A DNA stretch of 64,000 nucleotides from Microtetraspora malaysiensis (GCF_001528665.1 NZ_BBYJ01000020.1:62001-126000), one strand, 5' to 3'. Positions 52,752-63,437 are shown, counted from the first letter of the stretch. Notes: generated by a model not told the origin, from the letters alone. A program made the numbers and translations.

Positions 52752-54134
52752 TCAGGGGAGCAGCTGGCCCCAGTAGAGCGCCCAGGGGATGAAGAGCAGG
52801 CCACCGGTGATCAGCACCCACTCCCGGAGCCGTGCCGTACGCCACCGGGTCGCCGTGACCACCGTCGAGATGAGGGTGGTGAAGGCGAGCAGCTGCACGA
52901 CCAGCCAGAGGATCGGCCGACCGGCGATCAGCGGGCCGAGGTCGATGCCGTGGCCGTTGGCGGAGCCGATCATGGATACGGCCGCGTACACGGAGAGGGG
53001 CACGCTGATGAGACCGGACGTCGCGAGGATCCGGGCGGGCCAGGAACCGCCGGTGCCGCCTCGGCGACGACGGACCAGAGCGGCCACCGGATAGGTCGCG
53101 AACGCCACGATCAGCAGCACCAGCACGATGAGCTGGGCCTGCCAGCCCTCCCACCACGCCGACTCGGGGAGCGGCACGCTCCTGGTCGGCTGTGTGGGCA
53201 GCGGGTCGGCGCTCGACGCGGGGACGTGCCCGCCGGTGACGTCGCGGACCCAGGCGCCGACGGTTTCGGCGTAGCCGGGCACCAGCTCGTCGGCGGCCCA
53301 CAGCGCGTGCGGGGCGTGGGGGAAGAACTTGATCGTCACACTGCCGGGAAGGGTCTTACCGAAGACCTCCGCACTCTCCGCCGGCGGGACTTGGTTGTCC
53401 TCGGCGCCCCACAGGGCGAGCACCGGCTGGTTGATCTTCTTCAGCGTCGGAACGGGGTCGTAGTGGGCCTCGGGGAACATCCCGGCATCCGCGCCCACGC
53501 GGTAGAAGCGCTCGTTGAGCAGGGTCCGGGCCGATCCCTCGATCCCGGCTCTGTCCACCTTGTTGGCCATGTTCCAGGCCTGGGCGCGCAGCGGTTCCAG
53601 GCCGGGCCCGCCCACCGTGATCACGAACTTGATGTCCGAGTTCCGGGTGACGGCGATCGGCGCCACCCACCCCCCTTCGCTGAGGCCCCAGACGCCGGTC
53701 TTCGCCGGGTCCACCTCCGGACGGTTCCGCAGTACGGCGAAGGCCTTCAGCGCGTCGTCGGCGAGTTGGGAGTAGTCCCGATTCAGCTTGGAATAGCCGA
53801 CGCTGCGCTTGTCGGGCGCCAGCACCACCATGCCCTGCTTGGCGAACTCCTCGGCCTCCTTCTGGAGCTCGCTCCATTTGTTGCCCTGGCCCGACCCGTG
53901 GACGAGCAACAGTCCGGGCAGCTTGCCGGTGGCGTTCGCGGGTTCGAAGATCCGGCCGCCGAGCGTCTGTCCGTCGCTGGTACGGAAGCTCACGTCGGCG
54001 GTCTTGAGCTCGGACGCCCCGGCGCTCTTCGTCCCGGCGGCGTCGGCGGCGGCCGGTGCCACGGTGGCGGCCACGGCGCCGAGGGCGAGAGCGAGGGAGG
54101 CGGCGCCAAGAGCGATCTTCACGGGGTTCTCCAA
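52752..54134 (-). CDS. Membrane-anchored alpha/beta hydrolase
   Basis: A 460-residue protein with a signal peptide (KIALGAASLALALGAVAATV). The alpha/beta hydrolase domain (residues ~45-310) has LLVHGSGQGNKW (oxyanion), GVWGLSEGGWVAPIAV (nucleophile Ser), LALWGAEDNQVPP (Asp) and FPHAPHALW (His). The C-terminus has three or four membrane helices, an uncommon addition. Substrate unknown; probably extracytoplasmic esterase or peptidase. Confidence 0.86.
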   Translation of the reverse strand: MENPVKIALGAASLALALGAVAATVAPAAADAAGTKSAGASELKTADVSFRTSDGQTLGGRIFEPANATGKLPGLLLVHGSGQGNKWSELQKEAEEFAKQGMVVLAPDKRSVGYSKLNRDYSQLADDALKAFAVLRNRPEVDPAKTGVWGLSEGGWVAPIAVTRNSDIKFVITVGGPGLEPLRAQAWNMANKVDRAGIEGSARTLLNERFYRVGADAGMFPEAHYDPVPTLKKINQPVLALWGAEDNQVPPAESAEVFGKTLPGSVTIKFFPHAPHALWAADELVPGYAETVGAWVRDVTGGHVPASSADPLPTQPTRSVPLPESAWWEGWQAQLIVLVLLIVAFATYPVAALVRRRRGGTGGSWPARILATSGLISVPLSVYAAVSMIGSANGHGIDLGPLIAGRPILWLVVQLLAFTTLISTVVTATRWRTARLREWVLITGGLLFIPWALYWGQLLP

Positions 54135-54412
54135 GGTGGTGTGTCAGAAGTCGGGAGACGCGACGTGAGCGACGTGGATCCGACGCGGAGCTGTCGCGAT
54201 GTCCGCCGTGTCGCGCCGGGGCAGGTCGTGTTGTGTCGTGTCGGGCATCGCGTCGTGAAATGCGATGGCCTCATGGTTTCCCGGCGGGGCACTCCGCGGG
54301 ATCGCCGATTCGAGCGGTCTTCCCGCTCCATCACGCGAGGGAGGTGGTCCCGAAGGGGGATCCCTCGCACGACGGAGGAAACGATGCCGATCGCCCGCAA
54401 TACTTGGGCTCT
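54135..54412. other. Divergent intergenic region with a short reading frame
   Basis: 278 bp between the hydrolase and the second kinase gene. A GGAGGAA (54374-54380) precedes an ATG at 54384 that opens a 23-codon frame ending at 54455 and overlapping the kinase start out of frame. No other feature recognized. Confidence 0.4.
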
Positions 54413-55636
54413 ATGTCACCGATGGCGCGATTTCGGGCGCTTCATCCACTTCTGATTGACGCCGTACTGACGGCCGTGGTGCTCGCCGCGCAATCGGTCC
54501 CGTTCTTCTACACGAGACGGATGGCCGGCCCGGAGCCGTGGACGGTCATGGAGTACCTCCCGGTCATCGGCGCCTCCCTGCCACTGATCGTGCGCCGCAA
54601 GTACCCCTTGGCCGTGCTCATCGCGATCATCCTGGCGACCAATGCGTACTCGATGCATGATCCGGACATTCCCCCGCAGCCCCTCTGGTACGGACATCTC
54701 GTCGCCACGTACACCGTCGCTCAACTCGCGCCGCGGTGGCAGCGCATGGGGGTCATCCTGATCATGGTGCCGGGATCGCTCCTCTTCGGTGGCAACTCGG
54801 TCCCCACCCTGGTCCGCGGCCTGCTGACGTGGGCCGCCTCCTACGCCCTCGGCCGGGCGGTCACCGTCCACCAGGCGTACGCGAGGGTCCTGGAGGAGCG
54901 GGCGGCCCAACTGGAACGCGAGCGGCAGCTGGAGGCGGAACGCGCCGCCGAGCGCGAACGCGCCAGGATCGCCCGGGACATGCACGACATCCTCGCCCAC
55001 GCGGTCAGCATCATGGTCGTGCAGGCCGAGGCCGGTCCGCTCGCCGTACGGACCAATCCCGACCGGGCGGAGGCCGCCTTCGACGCGATCGGCGCGGCGG
55101 GCCGGGAGGCGATGGCGCAGCTCCGGCGGATGCTCGGCCTGCTGAAGGAGACCGAGGGGCCCAGGGAACCGCAACCCACGATCGACCGGATCCCCGAACT
55201 GGTCGGCGGAGTCGGCGACACGGGTCCACGGGTGTCACTGACGACCACGGGACAGCCGGTCGCCGTCTCGTCGGATGTGGAGATCGCCGCCTACCGGATC
55301 GTCCAGGAATCCCTGACGAACATGCTCAAGCACGCCGCCGCCACTGAGGCGGAGGTCCGGCTCGACTGGCAGGACGACGCGCTGTCGATCACCGTCACAG
55401 ATGACGGGCGGGGTCCCGCGGCCGACTCGCGTGGGGCGGACACGCCCAGCCCTGATCCGCGCGGTGCGGAGAGGCGCGGTCCTGATCTGCGCGGGCCCGG
55501 TTTCTCCGGCGGAAACGGGCTGATCGGGATCCGTGAGCGGGCCGCGGCCTGCGGCGGCACCGCGTCCTTCGGCACGCCACCGGGCCGCACGCACGGCTTC
55601 CAGGTGGCCGCACGGCTACCGCTCGCCGGTGTGTGA
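54413..55636 (+). CDS. NarL-type sensor histidine kinase
   Basis: A 407-residue kinase. N-terminal helices spanning residues ~10-145, coiled-coil LERERQLEAERAAERERARI, then ARDMHDILAHAVSIMVVQAE (phospho-His near residue 189), RMLGLLKETEGP, and ATPase motifs QESLTNMLKHAAATEAEVRL and VTDDGRGPA, GNGLIGIRERAAACGGT. A Pro/Arg-rich insertion of about 35 residues lies within the ATPase domain between the G1 and G2 boxes. ATG 54413 has no clear RBS; see the short upstream frame. Confidence 0.9.
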   Translation: MSPMARFRALHPLLIDAVLTAVVLAAQSVPFFYTRRMAGPEPWTVMEYLPVIGASLPLIVRRKYPLAVLIAIILATNAYSMHDPDIPPQPLWYGHLVATYTVAQLAPRWQRMGVILIMVPGSLLFGGNSVPTLVRGLLTWAASYALGRAVTVHQAYARVLEERAAQLERERQLEAERAAERERARIARDMHDILAHAVSIMVVQAEAGPLAVRTNPDRAEAAFDAIGAAGREAMAQLRRMLGLLKETEGPREPQPTIDRIPELVGGVGDTGPRVSLTTTGQPVAVSSDVEIAAYRIVQESLTNMLKHAAATEAEVRLDWQDDALSITVTDDGRGPAADSRGADTPSPDPRGAERRGPDLRGPGFSGGNGLIGIRERAAACGGTASFGTPPGRTHGFQVAARLPLAGV

Positions 55637-55696
55637 GGGTGAAGCGCGGCAGCTCCCACCTCCCGGGCATACGACGACCTCTGGCAGGGTTGCCAC

Positions 55697-56356
55697 GTGA
55701 CGATCAATGTTGTGGTGGCCGACGACCAGGAACTCGTCCGGAGCGGTTTCTCGATGATCCTCGACGCTCAGCCGGACATATCCGTGGTCGCGGAGGCGGG
55801 TGACGGAGCCGAGGCGATCGAGGCCGTCCGCCGTCATGCGCCGGACGTGCTGTTGCTCGACATACGCATGCCCCGCATGGACGGCATCGAGGCCGCCCGC
55901 GTGGTGTGCGACGAGACCGACACGAAGGTCCTCATGCTGACCACCTTCGACCAGGACGACTACGTGTACGACGCCTTGCACGCGGGCGCGAGCGGCTTCC
56001 TGCTCAAGGACGTCCGCCGGGACGACCTCGTCCATGCCGTACGCGTCGTGGCGGCGGGCGATTCCCTTCTGGCGCCGGCGGTGACCCGCAGGCTGATCGA
56101 CGACATGGTGCGCAGGCAGCCGCGTCCCGCCATCGCTCCCGTGGGATTGGACGTGCTGACCGACCGCGAGCGGGAGACCCTGGTCCTTCTCGGGCGCGGC
56201 CTGTCCAACGCCGAGATCGCCGCCGAGCTGGTGGTCAGCGAGCACACGGTCAAGACGCACGTCAGCAACGTGCTGATGAAGCTCGGGCTGCGCGACCGCG
56301 TCCAGGCCGTCGTCGCGGCGTACGAGTCGGGGCTGCTCCAGCCCGGCGCGCGCTGA
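55697..56356 (+). CDS. NarL/LuxR-type response regulator
   Basis: A 219-residue regulator: NVVVADDQELVRSGFSMIL, phospho-Asp in VLLLDIRMPRMDGIEAA, TTFDQDDYVYDALHAGASGF, and LuxR HTH LTDRERETLVLLGRGLSNAE, HTVKTHVSNVLMKLGL. Pairs with the kinase 60 bp upstream. Confidence 0.94.
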   Translation: MTINVVVADDQELVRSGFSMILDAQPDISVVAEAGDGAEAIEAVRRHAPDVLLLDIRMPRMDGIEAARVVCDETDTKVLMLTTFDQDDYVYDALHAGASGFLLKDVRRDDLVHAVRVVAAGDSLLAPAVTRRLIDDMVRRQPRPAIAPVGLDVLTDRERETLVLLGRGLSNAEIAAELVVSEHTVKTHVSNVLMKLGLRDRVQAVVAAYESGLLQPGAR

Positions 56357-56425
56357 GCCGGCCGGTTCGTTCTGTCGGTCCCGGCCGATACCTTTGCCTG
56401 GCAGGCAGGCGCGACAGGAGGTCCC

Positions 56426-57538
56426 GTGAAGTTCGAGGTGAACCGTGATGTTCTCGCCGACGCGGTGGCGTGGGCGGCCCGTGTCCTGCCCGGGCGGCCG
56501 GCCGTTCCGGTGCTCTCCGGTCTGCTGCTGGAGGCCGGCGACGATCTGCGGATCTCCGCGTTCGACTACGAGGTCTCCGCGCAGGTGGTGATCGAGGCCG
56601 TTGTGGCCGAGCCCGGCCGGGCGCTGATCCCGGGAAAGGTGCTCGCGGAGATCACCAGAAGCCTGCCCAGCGAGCCGGTGCGGATCGCCCTCGACGGCTC
56701 CGAGGCGCTGCTCACCTGCGGCAGCGTCGAGTTCGGTCTGATCACCATGCCCGCCGAGGACTTCCCGTCCCTGCCCGCGATGCCGTCCAAGGTCGGAGCG
56801 GTCGGCGGCGGAGTGTTCGCCACCGCGATCGGCCAGGTCGCCGCCGCGTCGAGCCGGGACGAGACGCTCCCGATGCTCACCGGCATCCGCATCGACATCG
56901 ACGGCGTCTCGGTGTCCATGGCCGCCACCGACCGCTACCGGATCGCGGGGCGCGACTTCCTGTGGCATCCCGTCCACGAAAGTGAGCGGCACGCCGCGGT
57001 CGTGCCCGCCCGGGTGCTGGTCGACGTGGCCCGCTCGCTGCGCGGCGGCGAGGTGTCCATCGGCCTCGGCGACAGCGTCGCCGGCTTCGAGAGCCAGGGG
57101 CGCACGACCACCGTCCGCCTGCTCGACGAGCAGTTCATCGACTACCGCTCCCGGCTCTCCACCGAGTGGGCCATGCACGCCGAGGTGCGGGTGGCGCCCT
57201 TCATCGAGGCGATCAAGCGGGTGGCCCTGGTGGCCGAGCGGAACACCGCGATCCGGCTCTCGTTCTCCGCGGGCGAGGGAGGTTCGGCGGACGGCAGGTG
57301 CCTGATCCAGGCGGGCGGCGGTGACATCGGCCGCGGCGCCGAGGTCGTCGACGCCCGCTTCACGGGAGACGACATCCAGATCGCGTTCCAGCCGCAGTGG
57401 CTGCTGGACGGCCTGACCGGGGTGGAGACGGAGCACGCCCGCATCAGCATGGATTCGCCCACCCGGCCGGCGCTCATCTCGAACGAGGGTGACGACCCCG
57501 ACTTCCGTTACCTGGTGATGTCGCTGCGCCTGGGCTGA
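56426..57538 (+). CDS. DNA polymerase III beta subunit (sliding clamp) paralogue
   Basis: A 370-residue protein with the three-domain clamp architecture: MKFEVNRDVLADAVAWAARV, AVPVLSGLLLEAGDDLRISA, FATAIGQVAAASSRDETLPM, LTGIRIDIDGVSVSMAATDR, and FRYLVMSLRLG at the end. AGGAGG precedes the GTG. The principal dnaN should be beside dnaA to the left of this window, so this is a second clamp-like gene. The C-terminal end is SLRLG instead of the canonical PVRL(S) type, so partner binding may differ. Confidence 0.85.
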   Translation: MKFEVNRDVLADAVAWAARVLPGRPAVPVLSGLLLEAGDDLRISAFDYEVSAQVVIEAVVAEPGRALIPGKVLAEITRSLPSEPVRIALDGSEALLTCGSVEFGLITMPAEDFPSLPAMPSKVGAVGGGVFATAIGQVAAASSRDETLPMLTGIRIDIDGVSVSMAATDRYRIAGRDFLWHPVHESERHAAVVPARVLVDVARSLRGGEVSIGLGDSVAGFESQGRTTTVRLLDEQFIDYRSRLSTEWAMHAEVRVAPFIEAIKRVALVAERNTAIRLSFSAGEGGSADGRCLIQAGGGDIGRGAEVVDARFTGDDIQIAFQPQWLLDGLTGVETEHARISMDSPTRPALISNEGDDPDFRYLVMSLRLG

Positions 57539-57572
57539 GCCCCTCCCACCGGCCAGGGCGCCGGGAGGGGGC
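57539..57572 (+). terminator. Terminator after the dnaN paralogue
   Basis: GCCCCTCCC / GGGAGGGGGC inverted repeat directly after the stop codon. Confidence 0.6.
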
Positions 57573-57668
57573 GTGCATGGCTGACCGACCGGCGGGGATC
57601 GTTCGGGTGAAGAGCGAGGCCGGGGCAGCCGTGCGCGCCGATCAGCGGGCTGGAGTCGGCCGCGTGAC

Positions 57669-57694
57669 GGGCTGAGTCCGGCTGGACTCAGCCC
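57669..57694 (-). terminator. Terminator overlapping the FadR-type gene stop
   Basis: A perfect 11-bp stem GGGCTGAGTCC / GGACTCAGCCC with a 4-nt loop; the stop codon lies within the first-transcribed arm. Confidence 0.75.
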
Positions 57695-58377
57695 GCGAGG
57701 TCCTGCGACTCGGTGAGGGCGATCAGGATGTGCTCGATGCAGGCGTGTCCGGCCCGCTCGGCCGCCGCGGCGTCACCGGCCACGATCGCGCGCACGATCG
57801 CGTCGTGCGGGATGTAGTTCTGCTTCAGCGAGCCGCCCGCCGCCGCGATGCTGGCGCGCAGCGCGGCCGCGAAGTCGCCGTACAGGTCCATCAGCACGTT
57901 GTTGTGCGTCGCCTCGACGACGGCGATGTGGAACTCCAGATCGGCTTCCACGAACGCGTCCACGTGCCCGCCGGACCAGGTCTCCTCCCGCTTGGAGAGA
58001 GCCTTCTCGATCTTCCCGATGTCCTCCGCCGTACGACGCGTGGCCGCGAGCCGCGCGGCCTCCACCTCGAACGCCCGGCGGACCTCAAGGATCTCCAACT
58101 GCTCGGCGGCACGCAGCCGGCGCGCCATCGCGCCGGACAGCTCGCTGGTGGCCCGCACGTACGTGCCGTCGCCCTGGCGGCACTCCAGCAAGCCGGCGTG
58201 GGTGAGGGCCCGCACCGCCTCACGTACGGTGTTTCGGCCGACACCGAGGTGCTCCGCGAGCACGGTCTCCGTGGGGATCTTGGCGTTCATCTGCCAAGAG
58301 CCAGAGGTGATCTGCTCCTTGAGCTGATCGATCACCTGGTCGACCAGTGACGCCCGTTGCGCGGTACGCAGGCTCAC
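57688..58377 (-). CDS. FadR/GntR-family transcriptional regulator
   Basis: A 229-residue protein: winged helix (VDQVIDQLKEQITSGSWQMN, PTETVLAEHLGVGRNTVREA) and a C-terminal FCD ligand domain (LEVRRAFEVEAARLAATRRT, EADLEFHIAVVEATHNNVLM, HDAIVRAIVAGDAAAAERAG). The FCD metal-binding Asp/His residues are present. No metabolic operon is adjacent, so the target is unclear. Confidence 0.9.
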   Translation of the reverse strand: MSLRTAQRASLVDQVIDQLKEQITSGSWQMNAKIPTETVLAEHLGVGRNTVREAVRALTHAGLLECRQGDGTYVRATSELSGAMARRLRAAEQLEILEVRRAFEVEAARLAATRRTAEDIGKIEKALSKREETWSGGHVDAFVEADLEFHIAVVEATHNNVLMDLYGDFAAALRASIAAAGGSLKQNYIPHDAIVRAIVAGDAAAAERAGHACIEHILIALTESQDLAG

Positions 58378-58473
58378 ATCCGCCTCCTCGGGGGACAGTC
58401 ATCCGATGAGTCAATGACCGGTCGACCCTGATTATTCCAGAGCCCCCGAACGGGCCGAGAGCTCAGGGAGGGG

Positions 58474-59805
58474 TTATCGGACGAGCGCCGCCGATGCGGT
58501 GGATCCCGGCATGTTCGCACGGATTCCGACGGCTTCGAGAGCCCTACGATACGCCTTGGCCTGTTCCTCGCCGGAACCGGCCTGCCCCCAGAGGTCGCCG
58601 AGCTGGCGCCAGGCGCGGGCGGTCTCCCGGTCGATGCCGGCGGCGGTCCCTTCCAGCAGATCCTGCGCCGTCCGCAGCGCCGGACCGGCGTCCTGGGAGC
58701 GTGCCAAGGCGATCTCGGCCAGTACGAGATGGGCGGTGGCCGGCACCGTCCCTCCCGTCCCCACGAGCAGATCGAGCGCCCGGACGGCGAAATCCGTCGC
58801 CGCTTCGACGTCACCCGAACGGAAACGTACGTGCGACAGCACGATCAGGCTGCGCGCGTGCTCGGCCACCCTGCCGGGCAGCTCGGCGAGGATCTGGGTC
58901 GCGGACGCGGCCAACTCGTTGGCTCGGTCCAAATCGGTGTCCTCGGCGGCCACCGAGGTGTGCCTCGCCCAGTTCATCGCAATTCGGGCGAAGCGGAACG
59001 CGAGCCGCTCGGGCCTGCCGGTCGCGATCGCGTCCTCCGCGAGCTGTACGGCGAGGGCCGAGTCTTCGCCTTCGGAGGCGGTGACGCTCGCCTTCCAGAG
59101 CGCCATCACCTCGTCGACGCGGTGGTGGGCGCACTCCGGGGTGTCGTGCGCGGCCAGAACACGCTCGACGTATGGGAGGCCGGTCTCGGTCTCGGCCAGC
59201 GCGTCGGCGAGCTCCATCGCCAGCTCGCCGTGCTCGATGCCGAGCGGCTCCACCTGGGACAGCGCCTGCGCGCCCAGGTCCCGGGCGCGCAACGTGTCAC
59301 CGGCCCGCTGGTAGCAACGACAGAGAGCGACGGTGATGGGCAGGTCGGCCAGGCGCTCGGGGTGTGCGGTCGCCTCCCTGCGCAGCCGCTCGTACGCCTC
59401 GACGGCGGAGCCGGTGAGCCCCTGGGCCTCCAGCGCCCGCGCCAGCCCGAGCTGAGCGTGCGCGGCGAGCATCGCGTTCTCCTCGCCGGCGGCCTTGACA
59501 ATGTCGCCGAATCGGTCGGCCGCAATTGCCGGATCGCCGTGGAAAAGCTCAAGCTGGGCGTGACGGAGCCCCAGCTCGGTGTCGATGCGTTGCCGTGGTT
59601 CGATCCCGTGCAGGAGGAACTCAGTGGTGCATCCGAGCCGTTCCGCGAGCAGCCGCGCCACGACGGGCGTGGGCGTTCGCTTTCCGGACTCGATGAGCGA
59701 GACATAACTGTCGGAAAGGTCGGGTCCGGCCAGCTGGGCCTGAGACATGCGCCTGCTCAACCGCAGTCCGCGGACGCGGTCACCGATGGTTCCCTGACTC
59801 GGCAT
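58474..59805 (-). CDS. XRE family regulator with TPR repeats
   Basis: About 443 residues. The HTH (GDRVRGLRLSRRMSQAQLAG, LSDSYVSLIESGKRTPTPVV) is followed by ~350 residues of Ala-rich helical repeats of TPR type (AAHAQLGLARALEAQGLTGS, AVEAYERLRR). ATG 59805 gives MPSQGTIGDRVRGLRLSRRM, the start I recall for homologues; GTG 59841 with CATTAT close upstream could be a leaderless start. Such regulators often sense peptides or cell density. Confidence 0.82.
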   Translation of the reverse strand: MPSQGTIGDRVRGLRLSRRMSQAQLAGPDLSDSYVSLIESGKRTPTPVVARLLAERLGCTTEFLLHGIEPRQRIDTELGLRHAQLELFHGDPAIAADRFGDIVKAAGEENAMLAAHAQLGLARALEAQGLTGSAVEAYERLRREATAHPERLADLPITVALCRCYQRAGDTLRARDLGAQALSQVEPLGIEHGELAMELADALAETETGLPYVERVLAAHDTPECAHHRVDEVMALWKASVTASEGEDSALAVQLAEDAIATGRPERLAFRFARIAMNWARHTSVAAEDTDLDRANELAASATQILAELPGRVAEHARSLIVLSHVRFRSGDVEAATDFAVRALDLLVGTGGTVPATAHLVLAEIALARSQDAGPALRTAQDLLEGTAAGIDRETARAWRQLGDLWGQAGSGEEQAKAYRRALEAVGIRANMPGSTASAALVR

Positions 59806-59926
59806 CTGATCTCTCAGGGCGGGGAAATGGTCAATGGTCACGTCATAATGGCACGAAGCTAGCGAATCGTGTAACCCTTGGTCAGGAATCGCCGCGGTGA
59901 AGGTTCGATCACAACCTCACAGGCCA

Positions 59927-60457
59927 TCAGTCGTCCGCATCGTCCTTGCTCGGGAAGATCATCTGACAGACCTCGAGATACAGGGTCTCGGGGTAGGGGA
60001 TGTGGGGAACCGTACGAAGGGCCTGATCTTGCCCGGCCGACTCCATGACGAACTCCCCGTAACCGAGCATCCGGCCCAGCAGTGAGCGCTGGAAGCTCAT
60101 GTCGGTGACCTTCGCCAGTGGCATCATCGCGACCTTGCGCGTGATCAGGCCCGTGGTGAGGAGCATGCGCTGGGACGTGACCACGAAGTAGTCGACCGAC
60201 CACTCCGCGACCTTCCAGACGAAGCGGATGAGGAGCAGCAGCCAGGCCCACCAGACGACGACGAGTGCCTCGCCGCCTCCGGCGTCGCTCAGCCACTTGC
60301 TGAGCAGGCCTGCCACGACGAGCCCGCCGAAGATCTCGCCGATGGGCCGGAGAAGTACGGCGGGGTGTCGCCGCACCATGATGACCTGGTGTTCATGGGG
60401 GAGGAGGTAACGGTTGACCGACGACGGGGCGGAGTCCCCGTGGGTCACTAGTCTCAT
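59927..60457 (-). CDS. PH domain-containing membrane protein (bPH2)
   Basis: A 176-residue protein with two membrane helices (IFGGLVVAGLLSKWL, ALVVVWWAWLLLLIRFVW) and a bacterial PH-like domain: VDYFVVTSQRMLLTTGLITR, KVAMMPLAKVTDMSFQRSLL, GYGEFVMESAGQDQALRTV. Overlaps the upstream small gene (ATGA). Confidence 0.85.
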   Translation of the reverse strand: MRLVTHGDSAPSSVNRYLLPHEHQVIMVRRHPAVLLRPIGEIFGGLVVAGLLSKWLSDAGGGEALVVVWWAWLLLLIRFVWKVAEWSVDYFVVTSQRMLLTTGLITRKVAMMPLAKVTDMSFQRSLLGRMLGYGEFVMESAGQDQALRTVPHIPYPETLYLEVCQMIFPSKDDADD

Positions 60458-60636
60458 GTCAGCTTTGCGAAGAACTGGGCCATCGAGTCCGCCGCCTTCA
60501 TGACGCCGCTGACGGCGCCTTGCACTGTGTGGGCCGCGTCATCCGGCCTCGACAACAGGTAGAAGGCCACCAGACCGAGCGCTCCCCACTTCACGACTTT
60601 CTTGAGCTGCACCGCCGTCACCACTCCCATGACCAA
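60454..60636 (-). CDS. Small membrane protein (60 aa)
   Basis: MVMGVVTAVQLKKVVKWGAL, then one membrane helix GLVAFYLLS and an amphipathic tail. Its stop overlaps the PH-domain gene start by 4 bp, which supports coding. Function unknown; likely a partner of the PH protein. An internal ATG two codons in is an alternative start. Confidence 0.65.
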   Translation of the reverse strand: MVMGVVTAVQLKKVVKWGALGLVAFYLLSRPDDAAHTVQGAVSGVMKAADSMAQFFAKLT

Positions 60637-60702
60637 TAGATTACCCAGCCGCCTACTTCGGTAAAGCGGTAAAACCGGAAGAACCGGCTTCGGTGTCGAC
60701 GG

Positions 60703-60921
60703 TCATGCGCGCCCTTCGGCGGCCACGGCGAGAACTTGTAGGTGCTTGCGTGCGATTCGCTCGACCAGGGCGGGGTATGCGTGGCCGGTGACCTCCTCGG
60801 CGCCGTGGTGGGCGACCTCGATGCACCGTGTCACGGTGGCGGCGGGGTGGATGCCCGCGAACTCGTCGCGGAGCGCCGCCTCGACCAACTCGTAGCGTCC
60901 GCCATGCGGAAGCTGACTCAT
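60703..60921 (-). CDS. Small helical protein (72 aa), three-helix-bundle type
   Basis: MSQLPHGGRYELVEAALRDE and HPAATVTRCIEVAHHGAEEV then HAYPALVERIARKHLQVLAV give three helices like the small actinobacterial three-helix-bundle dimerization proteins. GGGGGAG precedes the ATG. Function unknown. Confidence 0.65.
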   Translation of the reverse strand: MSQLPHGGRYELVEAALRDEFAGIHPAATVTRCIEVAHHGAEEVTGHAYPALVERIARKHLQVLAVAAEGRA

Positions 60922-61035
60922 GACTCCCCCTGATGAGCGGCCCCGGTGGCCGGGAACGCAAAGACACGTCGTCGTTACTCTACGTACCCAGACGAGTACA
61001 TGCTGTAACTAGACGCGGGAAAGTCTGGGAAAAGT

Positions 61036-61674
61036 TCAGACGACGCCGTAGAGGCGGTCGCCGGCGTCGCCGAGACCCGGGACGATGTACCCGTTCTCGT
61101 TGAGCCGCTCGTCCATGCCCGCCGTCACCACGCGGATCGGCTTGCCCGAGCCCTGGAACATCTTGTCCAGGTACGCCACGCCTTCGGGCGCCGCGAGCAG
61201 GCAGAGCGCGGTGACGTCCTCGGCTCCCCGGTCGAAGAGGAACTGGATCGCCGCGCCGAGCGTGCCGCCGGTGGCCAGCATCGGGTCGAGCACGTAGCAC
61301 TGCCGGCCGGAGAGGTCCTCGGGCAGGCGGGTCGCGTAGGTCTGGGCCTCGAGGGTGGACTCGTCGCGGATCATGCCGAGGAAGCCGACCTCGGCCGTGG
61401 GAAGCAGGCGCATCATTCCGTCGAGCATGCCGAGGCCGGCCCGCAGGATCGGCACCACGAGCGGCGCGGGGCGCGACAGCCGTATGCCGTGGGCGGGCGC
61501 GAGCGGGGTCTGCACGGTCACGTCCGTGATGCGGACGTCCCGGGTCGCCTCGTACGCGAGAAGTGTCACCAGTTCGTCAGCGAGACGGCGGAACGTCGGC
61601 GAGTCGGTGCGGACGTCACGCAGCGTGGTCAGCTTGTGGGCGACGAGAGGGTGGTCAACGACGAGGCTTTCCAT
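61036..61674 (-). CDS. upp: Uracil phosphoribosyltransferase
   Basis: A 212-residue enzyme converting uracil and PRPP to [62 protein letters not shown] (PRPP loop) and [13 protein letters not shown] are conserved. ATG 61674; an in-frame start at 61716 is not needed. Confidence 0.96.
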   Translation of the reverse strand: MESLVVDHPLVAHKLTTLRDVRTDSPTFRRLADELVTLLAYEATRDVRITDVTVQTPLAPAHGIRLSRPAPLVVPILRAGLGMLDGMMRLLPTAEVGFLGMIRDESTLEAQTYATRLPEDLSGRQCYVLDPMLATGGTLGAAIQFLFDRGAEDVTALCLLAAPEGVAYLDKMFQGSGKPIRVVTAGMDERLNENGYIVPGLGDAGDRLYGVV

Positions 61675-61807
61675 GCCACAGAAGGTACCGTCCGGAGCAA
61701 TAGGGACGAACGTCACCGGCGGTTTTGATCACAATTTGGCGCGGAAGCCGTACGGTTGGGACCGGATTCTGCGACGATTGCCTGACGTTAGGACCGCATC
61801 GGTGGGG

Positions 61808-63261
<1,454 letters not shown>

Positions 63262-63305
63262 AACGACGGCGCGGGCATAAGCGTTTGTCCGGTAAGCTGA
63301 CCAAC

Positions 63306-63393
63306 GGTGGCGTCGCCTAGTGGCCGAGGGCGCACGCCTCGAAAGCGTGTGTAGGGCAACCTACCGTGGGTTCAAATCCCACCGCCACCGCCA
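63306..63393 (+). tRNA. tRNA-Ser (anticodon CGA)
   Basis: A type II tRNA with acceptor GGTGGCG pairing CGCCACC, discriminator G and encoded CCA. The anticodon loop is CTCGAAA (anticodon CGA) with stem CACGC/GCGTG; T-arm GTGGG-TTCAAAT-CCCAC; a long variable arm between. It reads UCG codons. Confidence 0.95.
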
Positions 63394-63398
63394 GCACG

Positions 63399-63437
63399 AA
63401 GAGCCGCTGACCTGCGTGAAAAGGTCGGCGGCTCTTT
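63399..63437 (+). terminator. Terminator after tRNA-Ser
   Basis: AAGAGCCGCTGACCT / AGGTCGGCGGCTCTT stem (one G-U pair), followed by T. Just 6 bp after the tRNA. Confidence 0.85.
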
